From Terribacillus halophilus (GTDB lineage: Bacteria; Bacillota; Bacilli; Bacillales; Amphibacillaceae): a stretch of 64,000 bases of DNA. The position numbers and the translations under genes are program-made. Positions 51,539 through 59,425 of the stretch are shown piece by piece. Positions within the stretch are counted from its first letter, which is position 1, and each line of letters opens with the position of its first letter. Where the stretch lies: assembly GCF_900101385.1 (NCBI RefSeq), contig NZ_FMZB01000001.1, forward strand, positions 1 to 64,000. The letters run 5' to 3'. The notes below the pieces were generated by a model, which worked only from the letters and a program-made list of their open reading frames with translations, ran no database searches and had not been told where the DNA came from.

Positions 51539-52345
51539 ATGATTACGAAAGAAACGTTACCAAATCCGGTGGTTGATGCGTCCGATCGCAGCCGCCAACA
51601 GGAAGATGAGCGTGTTGATGTTTGTCCGGCGGTCTGTAAGGACAACCAGATACCGGTCCATTATTATTTCACGTTTATGCCAAGCAATGAGCATTTGCTT
51701 GTTGCAGAGGATGGCAGGGTACCTGCTCAGCATGAAGTGGAAGAGTTGGCTGTTCGTTATTATAGTTATATGACCTGTGTCCAGATGATACGGAGGCTGA
51801 CTTCTGACAATGGAGTGAAATTGACAGATCAGCGCTATCATTCCTTTCGTCAGTTGCTGGAGGCTGTGGAGAAGAATGTCATGCATCTGGCGACCGACAT
51901 CATTCAGCAAGCTTTTACCAGATTCTTTGAGCTTCTTGATACGATTCAAAAAGAGCAGCAGGCGATATTAAAGCATACAGCTGAAGCGGAAAAACTGATG
52001 GATGATACGATCAGTAAGGGAACATTCACGACGGCGGAACAGGAATTGATGGAACAGCATTTAAATAAAGTCGTACAGGCGCAATATACAATTGCTCAGA
52101 AGAAAGAGGAGACGACAGCAAGTCAAGCAGAGGTATTTGAATTCTTCAAAGAAGAGATGTGGCTTGATCTCAAACTGATGTTTTATTATGTCAGGCTGCG
52201 GGTTTTGAAGAGGGAACTATGGAGTGAAGAAAATTCATATATGCAAAATCCCGACAATCCAGCATTGGTGCCGGAAAGCCAGGATGAGCAATTCAAAGCA
52301 TTCATCAAACAAAAACTGCGTAATGAAAAGAAGATCTTAGCTTAG
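51539..52345 (+). CDS. Uncharacterised helical protein (268 residues)
   Basis: Not recognised. After a polar N-terminus (about 35 residues, with the pair VCPAVCK), residues 40-60 look beta-like (VHYYFTFMPSNEHLLVAEDG) and the rest is long amphipathic helix with coiled-coil character (about 75-170 and 190-250). Soluble, no signal peptide. GGAGGG precedes ATG. Its stop region overlaps the convergent PHP phosphatase gene by nine bases, and the motAB terminator separates it from the stator genes. No function can be proposed from sequence. Confidence 0.75.
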   Translation: MITKETLPNPVVDASDRSRQQEDERVDVCPAVCKDNQIPVHYYFTFMPSNEHLLVAEDGRVPAQHEVEELAVRYYSYMTCVQMIRRLTSDNGVKLTDQRYHSFRQLLEAVEKNVMHLATDIIQQAFTRFFELLDTIQKEQQAILKHTAEAEKLMDDTISKGTFTTAEQELMEQHLNKVVQAQYTIAQKKEETTASQAEVFEFFKEEMWLDLKLMFYYVRLRVLKRELWSEENSYMQNPDNPALVPESQDEQFKAFIKQKLRNEKKILA

Positions 52346-53128
52346 GGATACAGCTTTTGGTTCGCGCTTATCAAACTGATATATATGGGTGAAACCGCAT
52401 TGCTTTGCAATTTGTGCAGCCTCTTTTATACCGGCACCGACTGTTTCGGCCTTATGGGAATCCGAGCCAAGTGTCAGGATCTTTCCACCTAAATCATGGT
52501 AAAGCGATACGATTTGCGGTGTCGGAAGAGCTTCCCCTAGAGAACTCCGAAGACCGGATGTATTGATTTCGATGCCGATGCCGCGCTGTATCGCTTTTTC
52601 CAAAACAGCGGCAATCTGATCTTTATATTGCTCGAATACATACACTTCATGTCCTTCCTGGACAGCATACCGCTTCATCAAATCGATATGTGCGAGTACA
52701 TCGATATTTGCATCAGAAACGAGCTTGTACATTTCGGCGAAATAGTCATCATAGAAGGTGTCCTGATTCGCGCGCAAATGCAGTCTCAGTTTTTGGTTGC
52801 CGATATTATGCACAGATCCCATGATGAAATCAAATGGTATGGAGCTAAGCTCTTTCTCATATACATCCATCATCAAATGCGGCTCGCATAATTCAATCCC
52901 CATCTTGATGGTCAATCGGTCACCGTAGGATGCTTGTGAATCCTTGATATCCTGCTGATATATAGCGAAATCCATATGACCGTAGGTTGGGGCATCTGGA
53001 TTTACGGAATAATGCTCGGTGAAACAGATTTCTTTGATTCCCTTGGTGATTGCTTGTTCACACACCTCTTGCATGACAGCCTTGGAATCGATTGAGTTAT
53101 TCGTGTGATGATGGTAATCCATATACAT
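52337..53128 (-). CDS. PHP-family histidinol-phosphatase
   Basis: A 263-residue PHP metallophosphatase of the HisJ/HisK type. Metal ligands: DYHHHTNNSID at the N-terminus, CFTEHYSVNPD, GIELCEP, GSVHNIG, LAHIDLMKRY, and GSDSHKAETVGAG near the C-terminus. It likely hydrolyses histidinol phosphate; a relaxed phosphoesterase role is possible because no histidine genes lie near. ATG 53128 has only a weak ribosome site (AAGGCAG). Downstream end overlaps the unknown helical gene. Confidence 0.88.
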   Translation of the reverse strand: MYMDYHHHTNNSIDSKAVMQEVCEQAITKGIKEICFTEHYSVNPDAPTYGHMDFAIYQQDIKDSQASYGDRLTIKMGIELCEPHLMMDVYEKELSSIPFDFIMGSVHNIGNQKLRLHLRANQDTFYDDYFAEMYKLVSDANIDVLAHIDLMKRYAVQEGHEVYVFEQYKDQIAAVLEKAIQRGIGIEINTSGLRSSLGEALPTPQIVSLYHDLGGKILTLGSDSHKAETVGAGIKEAAQIAKQCGFTHIYQFDKREPKAVSLS

Positions 53129-53166
53129 AATCTCTAATCTGCCTTCTTTCCGTTCGTACTTATTAG

Positions 53167-53186
53167 GTTATCCACATGTGGATAAC
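53167..53186. promoter_or_regulatory. Back-to-back perfect DnaA boxes in a palindrome
   Basis: GTTATCCACATGTGGATAAC: TTATCCACA (53168-53176) directly followed by its complement TGTGGATAA. Each is a perfect DnaA box. The site is between the PHP phosphatase and nucleoside hydrolase genes. Confidence 0.6.
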
Positions 53187-53252
53187 GGCCACGGAATAGT
53201 ATAACAAATTTATTGTATATATGCGATACCAATTATATGAAACAAAGGTCCA

Positions 53253-54185
53253 TTATGCTTTCATCAATGAGAGAATGTAAGAGAAGAAAGCATCATGATC
53301 GACATCATACACCAATTGAATTTCCTTCCCGTTCTCATCTTCATATGTACGTCCCTGTGACGGACCGTCAGCCTCGACACTTACTTGGACAGGTTTTTTC
53401 TTCACTAATGAGCTGTTCCCGACGGAAGCTGTCGTAAGTACATCCCATAAATAATAGGTCGAATTTGTCTCAAAGTGGACAAGCGGCGGTACGGCAGCAT
53501 AGCTTTGTCCGACAAAATCCACCCCTTCATGCTTGCGATTACGGGCCCATTCTTCCCGGATATCCACAGTCAAAGGCACTTGATTGGTACTTTCCAGCGC
53601 TACCATATCAATTAGTATGTCACTTTTCCAAACAATGTCCATCGCTTCTGGATCCCAGAAAGCATTCCACTCGGCAGTCCCATCATGTTCCGGCTCTTCG
53701 ACATTGCCTGTTGGCAGCAAGGTGCCTCCCATCCAAACAAGCTTCTCGATATGCTGTACGATGCTAGGGTCCATTTCCAGAGCACGAGCCAAATCCGTAA
53801 GCGGTCCGATGAAGATAAGGGTTGTTTTATCTTCTTGTGCTTTCAATTTATCGATCAAATCCAGATGGGCAGGTTTTTCAGCAACCTTGGTACGCACTGG
53901 CAGATGTTCATTCAAGATTGGTAATGCGTCAACAAAGAAAGCGTGCATGCGCCAGTCTTTCGGAAACGGGTTCTTGCCCCGGGAAGTGGATGCTGCAATC
54001 TCAAGTGTCTCGCAATTGCCAAAACGGTCGCTTATTTTCCTACTCGCGGATAGAGCTGGCTCTAAATAGCAGTCTGCTGGAATGACGGAGCATCCGATCA
54101 GGCGCACATTCTCCATTTTCAGTAAAAGATAAAGCGAAATAAGATCATCGACACCGCCATCATGATTCAAATAGACGTTTTTCAT
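53253..54185 (-). CDS. Nucleoside hydrolase
   Basis: A 310-residue inosine-uridine nucleoside N-ribohydrolase-like enzyme. Ca2+ motif is DGGVDD (residues 9-14, instead of the more usual DTDxGxDD), with FIGPLTDLARAL near 125 and LVWMGGTLLPTGNVE near 150, and the C-terminal DVDHDAFFSY. It cleaves the N-glycosidic bond of nucleosides for salvage. AAAGGGAG precedes ATG. It is monocistronic. A ribokinase gene begins at 63674 but is not linked to it. Confidence 0.9.
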   Translation of the reverse strand: MKNVYLNHDGGVDDLISLYLLLKMENVRLIGCSVIPADCYLEPALSASRKISDRFGNCETLEIAASTSRGKNPFPKDWRMHAFFVDALPILNEHLPVRTKVAEKPAHLDLIDKLKAQEDKTTLIFIGPLTDLARALEMDPSIVQHIEKLVWMGGTLLPTGNVEEPEHDGTAEWNAFWDPEAMDIVWKSDILIDMVALESTNQVPLTVDIREEWARNRKHEGVDFVGQSYAAVPPLVHFETNSTYYLWDVLTTASVGNSSLVKKKPVQVSVEADGPSQGRTYEDENGKEIQLVYDVDHDAFFSYILSLMKA

Positions 54186-54284
54186 TGTTATGACTCCCTT
54201 TCTTCTATGCTGTCTGACTTTCTTACTATATCATAGAAAGAGAGAGTCAATTTTGAGTATTCGCAAAAGAAGGAGAGTGCTTGG

Positions 54285-55229
54285 ATGAAGCTAGTAGCAT
54301 ATAAAGTTGGCAAGGACTTTAATCCGTATCGAATCGGCAGCAGGGTGGAAGGGCGTATCATTGATCTACAGGAATCGTACCGGCAGTTTCTCCTGTCAGA
54401 GGGAGAGGTGGATTTGGCGATGACGGTTGAGAGTCTGCTTCCAGCTGATCCGAATGCTTTTTACAGCATGGGGACGCATGCGATGAAGCGCGCTTTCCGG
54501 GCGGAGTCATTTGCAATTGCAGAAGGACTGGAGAAAGTTCAGTACAGGACCGAAGAAATCACCCTCGGGCCGCCGGTTCCAAAGCCCGGCAAAATTATTT
54601 GCGTCGGTTTGAACTATAAAGATCATATTGAAGAAATGGGTCGGGAATTGCCGAATTACCCTGTTCTTTTCGGAAAGTTCTCCAATGCGGTTTGCGCGCA
54701 TGATCAAGGTGTGTATCATTCGAAGCTGACCGAAAAACTGGATTATGAAGGTGAATTGGCAGTAGTGATCGGGAGGAAGGCGCAGGAAGTAACGGAAGAC
54801 GAAGCGATAGACTATATAGCAGGATATACCGTTGCCAATGATGTATCGGCACGTGACTTGCAGCGCCGGACGCCGCAATTCCTTCAAGGCAAGACATTGG
54901 ATCGCAGTGCGCCGATGGGTCCGCATCTTGTCACTGCGGAGGAAATAGAAGATGTATCGAACCTATCGATACGCACGTTTGTGAATGGGGAAAAACGGCA
55001 GGATTCCAATACGAAGCATCTGATATTTTCCGTTCCTTACTTGGTTTCATTCATCTCGGGTATCATGACCTTGGAACCAGGGGATATAATCATGACCGGC
55101 ACGCCAAATGGAGTCGGATTTGCTATGGACCCGCCACAGTTCCTGACTGAGGGGGACGTAGTCGAAATCGAAATTGAAGGAGTCGGACAGCTGCGGAATA
55201 CAATTATTCCAAAGCCAGCCCGACTTTAA
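54285..55229 (+). CDS. Fumarylacetoacetate hydrolase family protein
   Basis: A 314-residue FAH-fold enzyme: N-terminal domain of about 95 residues, then the metal site KIICVGLNYKDHIEEMGRE, LDYEGELAVVIGRKA (Glu pair), VANDVSARDLQRR (Asp) and MTGTPNGVGFAM. The family includes acylpyruvases, oxaloacetate decarboxylases and 2-hydroxyhepta-2,4-diene-dioate isomerases; the substrate is open. AGAAGGAGAGTGCTTGG precedes ATG. Monocistronic. Confidence 0.9.
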   Translation: MKLVAYKVGKDFNPYRIGSRVEGRIIDLQESYRQFLLSEGEVDLAMTVESLLPADPNAFYSMGTHAMKRAFRAESFAIAEGLEKVQYRTEEITLGPPVPKPGKIICVGLNYKDHIEEMGRELPNYPVLFGKFSNAVCAHDQGVYHSKLTEKLDYEGELAVVIGRKAQEVTEDEAIDYIAGYTVANDVSARDLQRRTPQFLQGKTLDRSAPMGPHLVTAEEIEDVSNLSIRTFVNGEKRQDSNTKHLIFSVPYLVSFISGIMTLEPGDIIMTGTPNGVGFAMDPPQFLTEGDVVEIEIEGVGQLRNTIIPKPARL

Positions 55230-55234
55230 ATATA

Positions 55235-55266
55235 AGACGGCTCCGTTGTCGGGAGCCGTCTTTTTA
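55235..55266 (+). terminator. Terminator after the FAH gene
   Basis: AGACGGCTCC, seven bases, GGAGCCGTCT, TTTT. It also lies at the 3' end of the convergent HPr-like gene. Confidence 0.85.
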
Positions 55267-55518
55267 TTTATTGCTTATCTCCACAGGGAGGCCGTTGCTG
55301 AGGAATACATCCCGCATCGCCTTCTTTGCCTCCTTGGCGTCTTCGCCATATATCTCCAAGCGGAAGAAATCGGACGTTAGTACACTATTGGATAGTCCGA
55401 GCATACTTTTGGCATCTACCACCCTATTATCCATTACTAGAACAATGCTCGATTTGAATTTGTTTGCAGTCTGGTTGATATCTACTGCAGCATGGATGAG
55501 TGTTTTCTTCGATCGCAT
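55264..55518 (-). CDS. HPr-like protein lacking the phosphorylatable histidine
   Basis: An 84-residue HPr-fold protein (residues NQTANKFKSS, DAKSMLGLSNSV and GEDAKEAKKAM align with HPr and Crh). The HARPA active-site segment is replaced by TLIHAAV, so the position of His15 appears to be Leu and PEP-dependent phosphorylation is not expected. The regulatory Ser site is kept as Ser38 in AKSMLGL, so HPr kinase could phosphorylate it. It is therefore Crh-like in logic but clearly distinct from Crh. AAAGGAG precedes ATG; a promoter and a perfect cre site are upstream. Confidence 0.85.
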   Translation of the reverse strand: MRSKKTLIHAAVDINQTANKFKSSIVLVMDNRVVDAKSMLGLSNSVLTSDFFRLEIYGEDAKEAKKAMRDVFLSNGLPVEISNK

Positions 55519-55555
55519 AAATCATTCTCCTTTATCTAGCATTTTGCCATACCAA

Positions 55556-55583
55556 ATTTTACAGCAGCAGCAGAAAAGTGCAA
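55556..55583 (-). promoter_or_regulatory. SigA promoter of the HPr-like gene
   Basis: On the minus strand TTGCAC, 16 bases, TAAAAT. Start point is predicted near 55549. Confidence 0.6.
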
Positions 55584-55598
55584 GCAGCCTAACCTCTT

Positions 55599-55612
55599 TG
55601 GTAGCGCTTACA
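55599..55612 (-). promoter_or_regulatory. Perfect cre site upstream of the HPr-like promoter
   Basis: TGTAAGCGCTACCA fits TGNAANCGNWNNCA at every fixed position. Its centre lies about 56 bases upstream of the predicted start point, the position from which CcpA activates ackA and similar genes in B. subtilis. Confidence 0.75.
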
Positions 55613-55675
55613 ACATTACTTGGTAGCAGTATAACATATTGTACAGCGAGTGCAATGATTTTAATAAGCATATGC

Positions 55676-55704
55676 AAAAAAGCGCACATCAGAGTGCGCT
55701 TTTA
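55676..55704 (-). terminator. Terminator after the GntR gene
   Basis: AAAAGCGCAC, six bases, GTGCGCTTTT with A/T runs on both sides; it ends the minus-strand GntR gene. Confidence 0.85.
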
Positions 55705-56442
55705 TTAGAAAAATTCGAAGTTTTTTTCGCTCTGGCGGAAACTGACTTCAAATTTCCATTTCTTCGAATTGACAAAGTAGACGTTAACATCAACTGGTTC
55801 ATCTGCTGCCGTGTAAGAGGTCCTTGTCACCTTGATCAAAGGTGTGAACTTCTGATCGAGTTGAAGTATTTCCTGGAGACGATCATCGGCGATCACAGCT
55901 TCGATTTCTTCGTCAGCCCGGGCGACTTTCACTTGGAATTCATCATTGAGTATCTCAGCAATGGAGAAGAAATTATCATTCGTTTGTAATGACTCGACCG
56001 GAAAACGAGGGTGGACATAATGCTCCAAATAGATGATCGGATCTTCCTCGTAGTAACGCAGACGGGTCATTTTTGTCAGCTCTACATTTTCATCCACTTT
56101 CAACAGCGGAGCGATTGCCGGAGCTTGCACCGTCTCCACATTGATTGTGTGTGATGTGATCTTTTCCCATTCGCTCAAGTAATAGTTGGTGAAACCTGTC
56201 ATTCTTGTCCATAGCTGTTTTGGCCGGTTTTCGGAGACAAAGGACCCGCGGCCTTGTAATCGGTAAATAAAACCGTCACTTTCCAGCTTGGATAAGGCTT
56301 GCCTGACTGGTGTCCTGCTAGCCTGATAGAGCAGGTCCAATTCTTTCTCGGACGGAAGCTTCTGTCCTTCTTTATAGAATCCACTCATGATCTTGCTGAC
56401 TAGATCATCGTAGATGGTCTTGTATAAAGACTTCATTTTCAC
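55705..56442 (-). CDS. GntR/HutC family transcriptional regulator
   Basis: A 245-residue regulator with an N-terminal winged helix (residues 5-70: KLPSEKELDLLYQASRTPVRQALSKLESDGFIYRLQGRGSFV) and a C-terminal UTRA ligand domain (about 95-240). Effectors in this family are usually sugar phosphates or amino acids. GTG 56442 or ATG 56436 may start; AAAGGATGAG is upstream. It lies between the symporter and the HPr-like gene, all on the minus strand, and may regulate either (inference). Confidence 0.88.
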   Translation of the reverse strand: MKMKSLYKTIYDDLVSKIMSGFYKEGQKLPSEKELDLLYQASRTPVRQALSKLESDGFIYRLQGRGSFVSENRPKQLWTRMTGFTNYYLSEWEKITSHTINVETVQAPAIAPLLKVDENVELTKMTRLRYYEEDPIIYLEHYVHPRFPVESLQTNDNFFSIAEILNDEFQVKVARADEEIEAVIADDRLQEILQLDQKFTPLIKVTRTSYTAADEPVDVNVYFVNSKKWKFEVSFRQSEKNFEFF

Positions 56443-56522
56443 ATCGTCTCATCCTTTAAATAGAGATATAACTGAAACTAATGATAAGGAAGATTCTCCT
56501 GGAAAGTCAATGTATAGACTGA

Positions 56523-56558
56523 AAAAAAACAGACCGGCCAATACTGGCAAGCCTGTTT
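56523..56558 (-). terminator. Terminator after the symporter gene
   Basis: On the minus strand ACAGGC...GCCAGTATTGGC...GTCTGT followed by eight T; two stacked stems. Confidence 0.75.
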
Positions 56559-56564
56559 GTCATA

Positions 56565-58007
56565 TTATAGATTCATACTTTCTTCCTTCGTGGGAGATGC
56601 ATCATGTTTTTTCGTCAGCATACTAACTGCCAGCAGAACGATGGTGGAGATTGCCAGTCCCGGAATGATTTCGTATATATACGTATCCAAGCCAAATCCT
56701 TTCCAGATTACAGTGACGACTGAACCGGTGATCATGCTCCAGAAGGCACCCCATTTGGTTGCGATATCCGAATAGAGACTGAATAGAAGGACAGGAGCAA
56801 AACTGGCGGCAAGCCCAGCCCAGGCGTACTGTACGAGGGCAAAGACGGATTCCAGATTCAATAAGGCGATACCGATGGAAAGCAACGTTAGTACGACCAT
56901 GGCGGATCGGCTGATGAATAAGGTTTGTTTACTGGTGTACTGCCTCTTTGAAAAGGACTTCCATATATCGCTTGCAATTGCTTGTGTCGTTACCATCAAT
57001 TGCGAAGAAAAAGTCGATTGTATCGCGGCAAAAATCGCCCCGACTATTATACCTGCTACGATCGGATGCGATACGTCCAGAGCCACAGTAGGGAATACAT
57101 ATTCCGGATCATCCAAATTCGGCAATAAGACACGTCCGATGAGTCCGAGCAAATTGGCACCCGTCATGGTGATGATTATCCATGCCATCGCGATGATGGA
57201 GCCCTGCTTGATTGTTTGGCCGTCTTTGGCTGACAGGAAACGCTGGGAGATATGGGGCTGGCCGGGTACGCCAAACCCGAAAGCGATATGCCCAATGATG
57301 ATTCCGAGTGCTAGTGAACCGACGTTGCCGGCTGCCGGGGAGACAAGCAGCGGATCGATGCTGGCAATAGTGTTGAAGAAGACATCAGGTCCACCTAATT
57401 GGAAGAAAATCATATAGATCGGGAATCCCAGGAGCACACCGAGCATTATGAGGCCTTGGGTGACATCTGTAATCATAACAGAGCGGTAACCACCGAGTAT
57501 GGAATACCCTAATACAAAAATACCGCTCAATACTAGACCGGTATTGAAATCGAAATCAATGACAGCATCCAATGTCTTTCCGGCGGCAGACAATTGGGAG
57601 CCCATATAGGCAATGAAGAAAATGACGATTATCAAACTGGAGGTAACCTTCAATAAGTGCGATTTATCATGGAAGCGTTTCTCGAAATAATCGGACATAC
57701 TCAGAGCTTCCGACTTTTCGGAAAACTTACGCAGTCTCGGGGCAACGACAAACCAGTTTACAAAATAACCAATCAAAAATCCAGGCAGCATCCACATAGT
57801 CGATATACCGGCAATATAGGCCTGGCCTGCTGCTCCGATAAAGATCCATCCGCTTGAATCGGTAGCACCTGCACTAATAGCAGTCGAAAACGACCCAAAA
57901 TTACGATCTCCCAGATAAAATCCTTCTTCTCCTTTTGTGATGAATTTTTCTGCTGTATAACCGATTATGAAAACGGCTACCAAATAGACAATAAATGTTG
58001 CAATCAT
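56565..58007 (-). CDS. Sodium/solute symporter (SSS family, PutP-like)
   Basis: A 480-residue transporter with about 12-13 helices. SSS motifs: FYLGDRNFGSFSTAISAGATDSSGWIFIG (Na+ and substrate site in the first broken helix), GYSILGGYRSVMITDVTQGLIM (signature) and GVPGQPHISQRFLSAKD. Resembles proline permease PutP/OpuE but could transport another organic solute. Its ATG overlaps the stop of a 35-residue gene by four bases, so the two are translated together. Confidence 0.9.
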   Translation of the reverse strand: MIATFIVYLVAVFIIGYTAEKFITKGEEGFYLGDRNFGSFSTAISAGATDSSGWIFIGAAGQAYIAGISTMWMLPGFLIGYFVNWFVVAPRLRKFSEKSEALSMSDYFEKRFHDKSHLLKVTSSLIIVIFFIAYMGSQLSAAGKTLDAVIDFDFNTGLVLSGIFVLGYSILGGYRSVMITDVTQGLIMLGVLLGFPIYMIFFQLGGPDVFFNTIASIDPLLVSPAAGNVGSLALGIIIGHIAFGFGVPGQPHISQRFLSAKDGQTIKQGSIIAMAWIIITMTGANLLGLIGRVLLPNLDDPEYVFPTVALDVSHPIVAGIIVGAIFAAIQSTFSSQLMVTTQAIASDIWKSFSKRQYTSKQTLFISRSAMVVLTLLSIGIALLNLESVFALVQYAWAGLAASFAPVLLFSLYSDIATKWGAFWSMITGSVVTVIWKGFGLDTYIYEIIPGLAISTIVLLAVSMLTKKHDASPTKEESMNL

Positions 58008-58111
58008 TCGTTATCTTCTCCTTCCTCTTTCATGCGGCTTGCTTGGATGAATGCAGCAAGCATACCTAAAACGGGTACGATAACGTATAAAAACCAAATG
58101 AGTGGTGTCAT
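58004..58111 (-). CDS. Symporter small accessory protein (35 residues)
   Basis: ATG at 58111 with AAAGGAGGCGAG ten bases upstream; 35 residues, one hydrophobic helix (about residues 3-22) and a charged tail (SRMKEEGEDNE). Its stop TGA overlaps the symporter ATG (ATGA). This matches the small single-helix partners found directly before SSS symporters; such partners are needed for stability or activity in some systems. It is too short for ordinary gene calling. Confidence 0.85.
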   Translation of the reverse strand: MTPLIWFLYVIVPVLGMLAAFIQASRMKEEGEDNE

Positions 58112-58303
58112 GATGCTACTCGCCTCCTTTAATCGATGCTTTTAAGCTCTTAAATGATAAGGGGGGACAGTTATAGAGTCTGCTTTTTACCGTTGCACAT
58201 ATCTGAGATGCAGTGCCAAATTAATATACTGATTATACATAGTATTATAAGTGGGGTCAAGGTGTGAGTGAGGGGATGGTTAGCTGATATTTTTCATCAT
58301 AAC

Positions 58304-58334
58304 TATTGAATAAAAATACATAGTAAAGTATAAT
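58304..58334 (+). promoter_or_regulatory. argC promoter with overlapping ARG box
   Basis: TTGAAT (58306-58311), 17 bases, TATAAT (58329-58334). The -35 region lies in ATTGAATAAAAATACATA, which is close to the Bacillus ARG-box CATGAATAAAAATKCAAK, so AhrC/ArgR should repress with arginine. Confidence 0.75.
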
Positions 58335-58373
58335 TACTAACTAATTCATACTTGATCACAGGGGGTTACGTTT

Positions 58374-59411
58374 GTGAAAGTCGCAATAATAGGCGGTACA
58401 GGTTATGGCGCGGTAGAGTTGCTTCGACTTTTACATATACATCCATATGCAGAAGTAAAAGCAATCATCTCCCATTCCAGTGCTGGAAAATCATTGACCG
58501 AATTATATCCGCACACAGATGGTTTTATGCAAGGGAATATGGAGACATTTGATGTGGCAGTTTTAAAAGAGCAAGTGGATTTTGCTTTTTTTGCAGCTCC
58601 GCCCGGGGTGAGCAGAGATTTGCTTCCGCAGCTTGTGGAGGCGGGTATCCGCTGTGTGGATCTGGCAGGGGATTTCCGCTTGAAGGATCCCGAAGTTTAC
58701 CACAAATGGTATAAAGCGGACCCAGCTTCACAAGCATTATTGGAAAAAGCAGTTTACGGACTGCCTGAATGGAATAAGAGGGAGATAGCGGAAGCAGACT
58801 TTGTGGCAAATCCTGGCTGCTATCCGACTGCCGCTTTGCTTGGTCTGTTGCCGGCTGTACATAATGGCCTGGTAGATCCAGCCTCCATTATCATCGATGC
58901 CAAGTCAGGCCTTTCGGGAGCAGGTAAGTCTCCGAGTGCCGTAACACATTATAGTGAAATCAATGAAAATATGAAAGCTTATAAACTGGGATCGCATAAG
59001 CATATTCCTGAGATTGAACAGCTTTTGGCAGAAGCAGGCGGTACGCAGCAGCCCGTCAGCTTTTCTACACAGCTGGTGCCGATGACTCGAGGGATCATGG
59101 CCACGATCTATGCCAATCTGCAAGTCGGTTTGTCGGAGACTGAATTATTGGAATTATATGAAAAATATTATGAGACTCATCCGTTTGTCCGACTCAGGCC
59201 GCAAGGAGAATGGCCGGCGACGAAAGAAGTTGCAACAAGCAATTTCTGTGACATCGGATTGCATCTGGATGAACGGACAAATAGGCTTACCATCGTATCT
59301 GTCATTGACAACCTGGTAAAAGGTGCAGCAGGTCAAGGCATCCAGAATATGAATATCATGCAAGGTTGGGAGCAGACGACGGGTTTATGGATGCTGCCGG
59401 TTTATCCATGA
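58374..59411 (+). CDS. argC: N-acetyl-gamma-glutamyl-phosphate reductase
   Basis: A 345-residue dehydrogenase of arginine synthesis, reducing N-acetylglutamyl phosphate to the semialdehyde with NADPH. Rossmann start VAIIGGTGYGAVELLRLL; catalytic Cys149 in FVANPGCYPTA; HxHxPE-like SHKHIPEIEQLL. GTG start with AGGGGGG upstream. First gene of argCJBD behind an ARG box. Confidence 0.95.
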   Translation: MKVAIIGGTGYGAVELLRLLHIHPYAEVKAIISHSSAGKSLTELYPHTDGFMQGNMETFDVAVLKEQVDFAFFAAPPGVSRDLLPQLVEAGIRCVDLAGDFRLKDPEVYHKWYKADPASQALLEKAVYGLPEWNKREIAEADFVANPGCYPTAALLGLLPAVHNGLVDPASIIIDAKSGLSGAGKSPSAVTHYSEINENMKAYKLGSHKHIPEIEQLLAEAGGTQQPVSFSTQLVPMTRGIMATIYANLQVGLSETELLELYEKYYETHPFVRLRPQGEWPATKEVATSNFCDIGLHLDERTNRLTIVSVIDNLVKGAAGQGIQNMNIMQGWEQTTGLWMLPVYP

Positions 59412-59425
59412 AGGAGAGGGATCAA

